Below are positions 58,461-64,000 of a stretch of 64,000 nucleotides of DNA, one piece after another. The DNA lies in IMG/VR virus record IMGVR_UViG_3300043419_000898, positions 18,498 to 82,497 of that record; one strand, given 5' to 3'. The translations under genes and the position numbers were made by a program. The notes under the pieces were generated by a model that was given only the letters and a program-made list of their open reading frames with translations, did not search any database and was not told where the DNA came from. This DNA is from a virus. Numbering within the stretch: position 1 is the first letter of the stretch; every line of letters starts with the position of its first letter.

Positions 58461-58724
58461 CTACAGTTCAAGTACCGTGTAGGAATACTCCTCCTCATTG
58501 TCAAGCCGTACGGTGAGCGACACATCGCCGTATACGGCACCCTCAAAGAGGATTTCGTATGTCATGCCATACCGTGAAAGGTACTCGTGCACAGATGATG
58601 CCAATTCATCGTATGTGTTAGAGTCTACGGAGCCGACAACCTTGAGTGGTTGACCTTCTCCAACTTCACCGGGAACGCCTTCGAAGATTTCGATTACTAG
58701 GAATCGTGATGTAGTGTTTTCCAT
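58461..58724 (-). CDS. MENTT-class protein (87 aa), leaderless
   Basis: MENTTSRFLVIEIFEGVPGE then YDELASSVHEYLSRYGMTYE and a beta end. Promoter TTGGCA-N16-TAATAT at 58731-58758. Poly-C tract (58433-58442) and terminator (58380-58408) follow. Confidence 0.68.
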   Translation of the reverse strand: MENTTSRFLVIEIFEGVPGEVGEGQPLKVVGSVDSNTYDELASSVHEYLSRYGMTYEILFEGAVYGDVSLTVRLDNEEEYSYTVLEL

Positions 58725-58862
58725 ACCTATATATTATCACACTTTGTCAATGTGCCAAGAACTATTTTAGTTGATTATTCACTGTACAGCGATAACAGGA
58801 TATTCAGTGAATAAGGCATCCTGTAAGGAGGTAAAAGAAAAGGAGCCTTTCGGCTCCTCCTC

Positions 58863-59126
58863 TTATCCTACGACTTCGCTGATTTGGTCAGCATAGCACC
58901 AACGCATACCGTTGCACGGTACATCTATCGGCTTGATGGTAAAGATAGCGAGCTCTTGGCTCAGGTCAACCTTATTGACCGTTTGACCATACTTGATACG
59001 CTGGTTGCCAGTGGCTTCGATTTCTACCACGACTGCACGGCTGGCTGGCTCCATGCCAAAGCAACCGCTCCACATAACGATGTCGCCGATTTTGACCATT
59101 CGGCTGATGGTAGTAGTGTTTTCCAT
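58863..59126 (-). CDS. MENTT-class protein (87 aa), leaderless
   Basis: MENTTTISRMVKIGDIVMWS reads as a small beta barrel (KIGDIVMWSGCFGMEPASRA; VVVEIEATGNQRIKYGQ), like SH3-type domains. Promoter TTGACA-N17-TAAGAT at 59133-59161. Terminator 58834-58860. Confidence 0.68.
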   Translation of the reverse strand: MENTTTISRMVKIGDIVMWSGCFGMEPASRAVVVEIEATGNQRIKYGQTVNKVDLSQELAIFTIKPIDVPCNGMRWCYADQISEVVG

Positions 59127-59217
59127 GCCTATATCTTACACCACTTTGTATACTATGTCAAGCGCATTTTGTTGTTTATTTTAGACAGCTCTGATTTCCT
59201 GTGATAGTTCAAATAGG

Positions 59218-59249
59218 GAAAGAGGAGGCAGATTGCTCTGCCTCCTCTT
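59218..59249 (-). terminator. Terminator of the putative anti-GGGAACC small RNA
   Basis: An 11-bp stem GAGGAGGCAGA/TCTGCCTCCTC around TTGC. The T run is short (CTCTTTCCC) on the minus strand. Confidence 0.6.
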
Positions 59250-59300
59250 CAGTCGGGAACCAACCGACAATCGTTTGCCGAGCTGCGATGCTCTAGGCTT
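59218..59300 (-). ncRNA. Putative small RNA with anti-GGGAACC loop
   Basis: A minus-strand promoter (TTGGCA 59330-59335, 17 bases, TATAAC 59307-59312) would give an ~83-nt RNA: a GCC/GAGC-GCTC/GGC hairpin, then a 5-bp stem GUCGG/CCGAC with loop UUGGUUC (59252-59268), then the terminator. Loop and following bases read UUGGUUCCC, complementary to GGGAACCAA. No ORF lies here. Compare the hairpin at 53815-53833, which has the same loop but a different stem. Confidence 0.5.
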
Positions 59301-59306
59301 ATAAAG

Positions 59307-59335
59307 GTTATATCGTATAGGCTCATATTTGCCAA
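59307..59335 (-). promoter_or_regulatory. Promoter of the putative small RNA
   Basis: TTGGCA and TATAAC with a 17-base spacer on the minus strand, within a partial copy of the ~100-bp repeat (GGCTCATATTTGCCAAATCT). Confidence 0.5.
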
Positions 59336-59351
59336 ATCTAGAGGCTAAAAG

Positions 59352-59421
59352 ATAGGAGGCTAACTATGAGCGGATTAGCCTCCTATAGAGTCCCTACGGA
59401 AACACCACCAACCGTAGGGAC
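59352..59421 (-). terminator. Two hairpins after the gene at 59430-59705
   Basis: GTCCCTACGG/CCGTAGGGAC (59390-59399 and 59412-59421) and AGGAGGCTAA/TTAGCCTCCT (~59353-59383). Neither has a long T run, but they isolate the small RNA from the gene upstream. The gap 59127-59429 has no ORF. Confidence 0.5.
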
Positions 59422-59429
59422 ATTGCATA

Positions 59430-59705
59430 CTAGCGTTTGGCTAGTAAGTCTGCGTACCCGACAATCATCGTGTCGATGTACGGGTCATTGCAGATTTCAT
59501 CAACAATGACATCGTCGGTGTTCTCTTGTACAGCGACTCCGAACCAGTGGCGAAGTTCGCTGATTTGTACAGCGGTAAGGTCTTCGACTGCTGTATTTAC
59601 CAAGTCGATACCCAACTCATTCTTGATACCTTCAAGGTGAGTTTCCGTCAATGTTCCGTGCATCTGGAAGTTGATGCTAACGCTTCCCGTGAGTGTAAAC
59701 TCCAT
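59430..59705 (-). CDS. Unknown protein (91 aa)
   Basis: MEFTLTGSVSINFQMHGTLT then GIKNELGIDLVNTAVEDLTA. GGGAACC lies farther than usual from the ATG (about 13 bases). Promoter TTGACA-N17-TATATT at 59760-59788; leader hairpin TGTAGG...CCTACA. Confidence 0.63.
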   Translation of the reverse strand: MEFTLTGSVSINFQMHGTLTETHLEGIKNELGIDLVNTAVEDLTAVQISELRHWFGVAVQENTDDVIVDEICNDPYIDTMIVGYADLLAKR

Positions 59706-59906
59706 AGTGTTTTTCCGGTTCCCTATCTGTAGGCTAGGCTTGTTCCTTCCTACACAACTAATATACCCTATACGGTAGACAATGTCAAGAAAATAGACAA
59801 ACTATTTTTAGTTGCATAGTCAACAATCTACAACGGCTGACAGGTGAGACTAGTAGTCACTAAGCCTGTAGCAAGCCAAAAAAAGGAGCCTTTCGGCTCC
59901 TATCCA

Positions 59907-60176
59907 CTACCCTTCCTCTCCTTCCTCTTCGTCCTTCTCCCGGTCTTCGTTGATGTGCTGTACCACCTCATGCCAATTCACGGAGGCGATGTGCTGATTT
60001 ACGAGCCATTGAGCGTACTCGCTTTCAGAGGTGCCTATCCACTCCGCTACCAATTCCTCCGCCGTCTCCCGCTCCATGTCGGCTTTGGCTTCGCTTGCCA
60101 CCTCAATTAGAGCATCGCCAAAGGCGAGCATAACGTGCCAAGTGTCCCAGTTCGTCCATCCGTTGTATCCACTCAT
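59907..60176 (-). CDS. YNGW...TW-type small phage protein (89 aa)
   Basis: MSGYNGWTNWDTWHVMLAFG, paralog of the protein at 57438-57701, also with an acidic tail (EDREKDEEEGEEG). Promoter TTGCAC-N17-TATATT at 60223-60251. Terminator 59880-59905. Confidence 0.75.
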   Translation of the reverse strand: MSGYNGWTNWDTWHVMLAFGDALIEVASEAKADMERETAEELVAEWIGTSESEYAQWLVNQHIASVNWHEVVQHINEDREKDEEEGEEG

Positions 60177-60379
60177 TGTCGGTTCCCTCAGTAGGCTAGG
60201 CTTGCTTCCTTCCTACATCATTAATATACATCATAGGTTGACAATGTGCAAGCGAATTGCCAAAAATAAATGAAGAATGTTTGTTGACAAATCAACAAGC
60301 TGGAACGGCTTTACAGGCTTAGAAGGTAAGCAGCTCTCCTGCCATCAAGCAAAAGAAAAGGAGCCTTTCGGCTCCATCT

Positions 60380-60592
60380 CTACTCCTTGTTGAAGTCCTT
60401 CGCTACTTCACTCCAGAGAGCGTCGTGTTTGGTAATGAACTTGTAGTATTCATCCCGTAGCAACCGGATGAGCTCGGTTTTGTCTACCTTTTCATCGTAC
60501 TCTACGTCATTCAAGACACGTGCAACGTTGAATGCGTGCTTTACGGCGATGTCCGCTTTGCGGGCTTCATACTTCTCTGTAGTGTTTTCCAT
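60380..60592 (-). CDS. MENTT-class protein (70 aa), leaderless
   Basis: MENTTEKYEARKADIAVKHA, a helical charged protein (TELIRLLRDEYYKFITKHDA). Similar in pattern to the next gene (A..R..IAV.A then DE..DAL...Y.K..D.L), so the two may be paralogs. Promoter 60599-60627. Terminator 60355-60378. Confidence 0.66.
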   Translation of the reverse strand: MENTTEKYEARKADIAVKHAFNVARVLNDVEYDEKVDKTELIRLLRDEYYKFITKHDALWSEVAKDFNKE

Positions 60593-60635
60593 GTCTATAT
60601 CTTACCTTTACTTTGTCAATGTGTCAAGTCTTTTT

Positions 60636-60890
60636 TCAACTATTTTGAAAATAAGTCTCATAAGTGTCTTTGTGACCCGTTGCCTTTTCATACAAGTCAT
60701 CCGACCGCTTTGTGTAGCGGTTCCATGTGGCAACAAGAGCGTCAAGCATCTCATCCCGTTGGATTTCCTTGTTTACGGACGCTCTGCACAGCAAGAGGTA
60801 CATTTCGCCTACGGCATCCACAGCGATGTTTTCACGCTCTGCTGTGTACTCTGCCATTGTCAACGGTTGGGTTTGTGTAGTGTTTTCCAT
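60636..60890 (-). CDS. MENTT-class protein (84 aa), leaderless
   Basis: MENTTQTQPLTMAEYTAERE, helical (IQRDEMLDALVATWNRYTKR). Promoter TTGACA-N17-TAAGAT at 60897-60925. No terminator separates it from the next gene, whose promoter begins a few bases after its stop. Confidence 0.66.
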   Translation of the reverse strand: MENTTQTQPLTMAEYTAERENIAVDAVGEMYLLLCRASVNKEIQRDEMLDALVATWNRYTKRSDDLYEKATGHKDTYETYFQNS

Positions 60891-61060
60891 GTCTATATCT
60901 TACAGTACTTTGTATACCATGTCAAGAAGTTTTTCAAGTATTTTCAAAGCACTTTTAGCAGGAGTTGCTACCAGCATACTAACCTGCCATCAAGCAACCA
61001 AGAGAGCCGGGACGCTGAAGACATCCCGGCTCTCTCTATCACCGCACCACCGGTGACTTC

Positions 61061-61399
61061 CTATATCTTGAAAGCCATTGAAAGTTCCATGCATTTCCGG
61101 CTTGACTCATTGAGTTCAACGTTTCCGTTGAAGTGTGCCGGTTGGCTCTTGGTGATAGTCCATTGCTGGAGTCTCCCATTTGCCTTGCTCTCAGCCTCTA
61201 CGGTTACCGTACGACCGTAATTCGACTCTACGTGACCGTATGCGATGTGTCCGTTTTCGAAGGCGTATCGGCTCGCATATCCCACCATGTCAACATGCCA
61301 CGCTACATCAACATCCATGATGTCGATGATTTGAGGCGTCGGGTACTCGCTCGTGGTGAGCATGAAGACAACTTTCGTTGTTAGTGTAGTGTTTTCCAT
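61061..61399 (-). CDS. MENTT-class protein (112 aa), leaderless
   Basis: MENTTLTTKVVFMLTTSEYP then a beta-rich domain (GHVESNYGRTVTVEAESKAN; RLQQWTITKSQPAHFNGNVE). Promoter TTGACA-N17-TAAGAT at 61406-61434. Terminator 61000-61037. Confidence 0.67.
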   Translation of the reverse strand: MENTTLTTKVVFMLTTSEYPTPQIIDIMDVDVAWHVDMVGYASRYAFENGHIAYGHVESNYGRTVTVEAESKANGRLQQWTITKSQPAHFNGNVELNESSRKCMELSMAFKI

Positions 61400-61567
61400 G
61401 TCTATATCTTACAGCACATTGTCAACGTTGTCAAGAAAATAGTTAGTTGATTAGTCAAGTAGATATCTTGCAGATATCTTTGCACAGCTGCCAGAAGTTT
61501 TACAGGCTCAGTAGGTAGTAGCCAAGCCTGTAGCCAGCAACAAAAAAGGAGCCTTTCGGCTCCCTTC

Positions 61568-61903
61568 TCAGAATGACCAGTCGTAGTAGTAGTCCCTACT
61601 GCCGAAGCGAACGATGCGGAAGTTCGTTCCCTTGACCTTCCATTTGCCATCCTTCCGGAAGGTGACTACCACCTTGTGTCCGTTTGGATTTGGCTCGACT
61701 ACCCAGCTCTGGTGCCCGAAGTCAACATTCTCCGCTGCCTTGACGCTATCCCGTTGAAGCGTGACAGTCTTACCAGACTTCGAAACTTCGACTACCGTGT
61801 AGACTTCACGGTCTGTGTAACAGTACTCCGTTGCACCATCGCCGACCTCTGGTGTCTTGCATCCGACACGCTCTACCAACCGATTGATTAGACTTCCTTG
61901 CAT
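61568..61903 (-). CDS. Unknown beta-rich protein (111 aa), GGGAACC class
   Basis: MQGSLINRLVERVGCKTPEV, TDREVYTVVEVSKSGKTVTL, GHKVVVTFRKDGKWKVKGTN, RIVRFGSRDYYYDWSF. Start fixed by GGGAACC. Promoter TTGACA-N17-TATATT at 61930-61958. Terminator 61540-61564. Confidence 0.66.
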   Translation of the reverse strand: MQGSLINRLVERVGCKTPEVGDGATEYCYTDREVYTVVEVSKSGKTVTLQRDSVKAAENVDFGHQSWVVEPNPNGHKVVVTFRKDGKWKVKGTNFRIVRFGSRDYYYDWSF

Positions 61904-62139
61904 ATTGGTTCCCTCTTCCTTACACAACTAATATATCCTACTTTGTCAACGGTGTCAAGAAAATAGTTGAAGTATTTTCAGCCGACGGATTTCACAGGAG
62001 TAGACGGGATGTGACTTTCCGTCACCTGACTGGTGACTATCCGTCACATGAAAGGCAAAAAGAAAACCACACAACCGTTAGGCTACGTGGTTTGCACAAT
62101 GCAGGTATGCGGACTTCGCACCCCCCCTCAGCCGGACGC

Positions 62140-62388
62140 CTACACCCCTTCGGTGTAAGCATCACATTCGACAAGGATTTTGTCGATGATGTATGCGGCT
62201 TGGAAGACATCGACGCTATGGTCGCTATCCGCTTCCAGTTCTGCGATGCAAGGTCCACCCTCAAGGTGGTTAGCAGAACATGCGTTGTGCCCTTCACAGC
62301 AAGAGTAGAACATGTACTCTGGTACTTGCTCATAGATGTGGAAACGGATGTACTCAGCGGTGCCGTAGGTAACTTGTGTAGTGTTCAT
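62140..62388 (-). CDS. Small Cys-rich protein (82 aa), leaderless MNTT start
   Basis: MNTTQVTYGTAEYIRFHIYE then FYSCCEGHNACSANHLEGGP, with several Cys/His that could bind zinc, and a helical end. Promoter TTGACA-N17-TAATAT at 62395-62423, ATAGGC, ATG. Poly-C tract 62121-62127 and terminator 62062-62093 follow. Confidence 0.66.
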   Translation of the reverse strand: MNTTQVTYGTAEYIRFHIYEQVPEYMFYSCCEGHNACSANHLEGGPCIAELEADSDHSVDVFQAAYIIDKILVECDAYTEGV

Positions 62389-62569
62389 GCCTATATATTA
62401 CAGCACTTTGTCAACGTTGTCAAGTAGTTTTTTGTTGTTTGTTTATTATTCTTACAACCAAGTACTGGAGAAGTATTACAGGATAGATGCTTAGGTATCT
62501 GACCTGTAATCATGGGTAAAAAGATGCCTTTCGGCATCTGTAAGACAAAAGGAGCCTTTCGGCTCCTCC

Positions 62570-63046
62570 TTACTCAAACGCTGGTGTCTTGTACAGCGTG
62601 TTGATTCGCTGCCACCAGTCTAGGACTCGGTACGTCCACCACTGAGGGTCACAGATAACCTTGAGGTCATCCGGCTCGTTGGCACTGAAGTTGATTTGAG
62701 CCTTGCGAGCGAGTAGGCTACCTTCCTCCAGCTGACTACCCCATACGGTGTCGTAGAACGCCTTACGGAGGCTTTCCTCCGAGTAGTTGACGTCTACCAG
62801 CATCTGGCTTGCCACGGAGTAATCGGTGACACCGTGCTCCTTTTCAAGGGCGTCCACTGCCGTGTTGAACAACTTCTGTCCTAACTTGTGCAAGTCGAAC
62901 AAGATGTCTTTGTTGGTTGCACCGTCGATGAACAACCCATTGAGTGCGAGATAACTCAGCATCTCAAAACAGTCGCTTTCGAAGGCGGCAAGCTCTGGAT
63001 TTTCCATAGCCCAGCGGATACGTGCGTGTTTTTCTTCGTTCGTCAT
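62570..63046 (-). CDS. Unknown helical protein (158 aa)
   Basis: MTNEEKHARIRWAMENPELA, largely helical, with an aromatic end (DPQWWTYRVLDWWQRI). Largest gene of the array. GGGGAAC before its ATG lies inside the last codons of the gene upstream, so they are co-transcribed. Two terminators follow (62519-62568). Confidence 0.68.
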   Translation of the reverse strand: MTNEEKHARIRWAMENPELAAFESDCFEMLSYLALNGLFIDGATNKDILFDLHKLGQKLFNTAVDALEKEHGVTDYSVASQMLVDVNYSEESLRKAFYDTVWGSQLEEGSLLARKAQINFSANEPDDLKVICDPQWWTYRVLDWWQRINTLYKTPAFE

Positions 63047-63047
63047 T

Positions 63048-63338
63048 CTAGTTCCCCTCTCCTACAATCAGAAGCCCTATGGCTTCACCCTTCACCCAGC
63101 CACCCTCTGGTACGTCAACAACGATTTTGTTGTCGTAAATGATGAACTGGACATCGTCCACGCTATCGCAATCGTGCAATAGCAGATTGTTGAATTCCCA
63201 GACTTCGTAGAATTCATCGGCATACTTTGTAGCGGTGCCATTCAGACTAGCACGGTCACGGATTACTAGACTCTTGCCCTCAGTCTTGAGGTGTCGCTCA
63301 ACTCGCTTCAGATACTCGGTCAGTTCGTATTTATACAT
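63048..63338 (-). CDS. Unknown protein (96 aa), GGGAACC class
   Basis: MYKYELTEYLKRVERHLKTE then EFYEVWEFNNLLLHDCDSVD and IVVDVPEGGWVKGEAIGLLI. Promoter TTGACA-N17-TATAGT at 63362-63390. Stops one base before the next gene's ATG. Confidence 0.66.
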   Translation of the reverse strand: MYKYELTEYLKRVERHLKTEGKSLVIRDRASLNGTATKYADEFYEVWEFNNLLLHDCDSVDDVQFIIYDNKIVVDVPEGGWVKGEAIGLLIVGEGN

Positions 63339-63398
63339 CGTGGTTCCCTTCCTACATCAATACTATACACTATACATGATACTTTGTCAAGTACTATT

Positions 63399-63629
63399 TT
63401 AACTATTTTCAAGCACACGGAACATGATTTCTCCGCCCCATCCGTCATCGAAGACAATGGTCAAGTCGTCTTCGTCTGGCTCACAAACGATGTTCTCAGC
63501 GTTGCCACCAATAAGGTTGACCATGTAGAACTTGGCAAGGCGTGTCAACCGTGCGGCATCCATGCCTTCAGTGCGAGAGGTAACTACCTCTGTGTCGATG
63601 TCCGTTCCCGATATCTCAACTTGTGTCAT
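63399..63629 (-). CDS. Unknown acidic protein (76 aa), GGGAACC class
   Basis: MTQVEISGTDIDTEVVTSRT, helix (DAARLTRLAKFYMVNLIGG), and an acidic end (CEPDEDDLTIVFDDGWGGEI). Promoter TTGACA-N17-TAACAT at 63654-63682. No terminator separates it from the next unit. Confidence 0.66.
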   Translation of the reverse strand: MTQVEISGTDIDTEVVTSRTEGMDAARLTRLAKFYMVNLIGGNAENIVCEPDEDDLTIVFDDGWGGEIMFRVLENS

Positions 63630-63685
63630 CTTTGGTTCCCTTCCTACACCACTATGTTACAACCTATCCCGTACTTTGTCAACAC

Positions 63686-63952
63686 CTATTTTACAATAAA
63701 TGTGACTTCGATAAGTTGTGGCACCGTCATCTCCCAGAGCATCCTTCCCTTGACGGTATATACCCCATCCTTGAGGGTGATACCGTCGAACTGGTACCCC
63801 TTTATGCTCGATGTACGGAGCAAGCTACGAACGCCGTAGACGTTCACAAAAGAATTAATGTCGATAAGGCTCTGAGCCGTTGACGTCTTGAAGTTGACGA
63901 CTTTGTAACGACTCTGGTCTCTTGTTAGGTCGTCTAGTATCTTTGCACTCAT
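63686..63952 (-). CDS. Unknown protein (88 aa), GGGAACC class
   Basis: MSAKILDDLTRDQSRYKVVN, then SIKGYQFDGITLKDGVYTVK. GGGGAACC precedes the ATG. The likely promoter is TTGACG (63992-63997) with a 17-base spacer that contains seven C on the minus strand and a poor -10 (AGTCTA). Confidence 0.6.
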   Translation of the reverse strand: MSAKILDDLTRDQSRYKVVNFKTSTAQSLIDINSFVNVYGVRSLLRTSSIKGYQFDGITLKDGVYTVKGRMLWEMTVPQLIEVTFIVK

Positions 63953-64000
63953 GTCGGTTCCCCTTGTGTAGACTCAGGGGGGGAAAGGTTGCGTCAATCC

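Larger units (their letters stand above)
46440..62507. promoter_or_regulatory. Family of CAGG-N20-CCTG elements (29 copies)
   Basis: The 30-bp element (A/G)CAGG-N20-CCTG(T/C), with spacing always 20, starts at 46440, 47057, 47819, 48388, 48855, 49423, 49929, 50333, 50909, 51332, 51707, 52262, 52765, 53203, 54084, 54560, 54960, 55335, 55840, 56929, 57372, 57833, 58298, 58795, 59840, 60313, 60958, 61502 and 62478. Each lies between a terminator and the next promoter, typically 30-90 bases before the -35 box. Looks like a dimeric operator or site of a phage regulator. Confidence 0.75.

Noticed and set aside
59907-60110. Possible second tRNA or other structured RNA genes in the array gaps
   Set aside because: Apart from 39435-39506, no gap could be folded into a cloverleaf with T-loop and matching acceptor ends.
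60468-61220. Plus-strand ORF of 250 codons across three array units
   Set aside because: It runs through two promoters, two gene starts and a terminator of the minus-strand array, and the protein looks unnatural (Cys/Phe/Ser-rich).
46440-62507. Regular ~30-bp repeats resembling a CRISPR array
   Set aside because: The elements are hundreds of bases apart, separated by genes, and only the outer five bases on each side are conserved. No cas genes are present.
1-64000. Integrase or attachment site indicating a temperate phage
   Set aside because: No tyrosine or serine integrase catalytic domain is visible. The protein at 41305-41766 has only recombinase-like DNA-binding repeats. An XRE gene alone is not enough to call lysogeny.

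Overview
The window is a continuous, gene-dense piece of a tailed double-stranded DNA phage genome (HK97-type capsid and portal, terminase) or closely related prophage. No host gene and no integrase is visible. The likely host is an actinobacterium, but this is inference. It rests on promoters that place the start codon at the transcription start (leaderless mRNAs), on a ThyX-type thymidylate synthase, and on several small proteins that look like ones common in actinobacteriophages (for example the YKIIRMY/RTIKRGLTLEEA protein at 55.9-56.1 kb). Replicative polymerase, helicase, tape measure, major tail protein and lysin are not seen and presumably lie outside the window.

Layout. (1) 1-21.3 kb, minus strand: virion module. 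Read in the direction of transcription: a small protein, portal with a C-terminal extra domain, a MuF-like protein, prohead protease with zinc knuckles, major capsid protein, a decoration-like protein, head-tail adaptor, head-closure protein, three holin-like membrane proteins, then seven paralogous beta-helix fibre proteins joined by TAATG overlaps and interspersed with copies of a small ~75-residue module. (2) 21.4-25.3 kb, plus strand: zinc-binding small protein, unknown protein, membrane protein, ParB-like protein, TerS and TerL. (3) 25.3-28.7 kb, minus strand: SNase-like nuclease, ThyX, VRR-NUC nuclease, AT-hook HTH protein and a probable single-strand annealing protein. (4) 28.7-28.98 kb: divergent promoters around a 21-bp direct repeat and a 24-bp perfect palindrome, a candidate origin or operator. 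(5) 29-31.7 kb, plus strand: SSB, a beta-helix protein, an MT-A70 methyltransferase. (6) 31.7-33.3 kb, minus strand: YqaJ-type exonuclease and small proteins. (7) 33.5-43.9 kb, plus strand: a tightly packed array of about 30 small genes, about 17 of which carry a DUF2829/Tad2-like domain, with a tRNA (CAT anticodon) in the middle and an XRE repressor-like gene at the end. (8) 44-64 kb, minus strand: about 45 mostly single-gene transcription units, each with its own promoter and usually its own terminator.

The two accessory arrays are the unusual part. The plus-strand array is a large tandem expansion of small domains resembling Tad2, a phage protein that sequesters the signalling nucleotide of Thoeris defence. 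This suggests a bank of sponges for nucleotide immune signals, but the function is unproven. The minus-strand array looks like one large regulon. One class of genes has a consensus promoter fused to a leaderless start codon, often followed by the same first codons (MENTT). The other class has a leader with the motif GGGAACC just before the ATG. Upstream regions share a 30-bp element CAGG-N20-CCTG with invariant spacing (at least 29 copies), a GTTG-N6-CAAC palindrome and many GTGAC-N5-GTCAC palindromes. Two hairpins present the exact complement of GGGAACCAA in a seven-base loop and lie just before terminators. One of them (59.2-59.3 kb) has its own promoter and no ORF, and may be a small RNA acting on the whole GGGAACC class.
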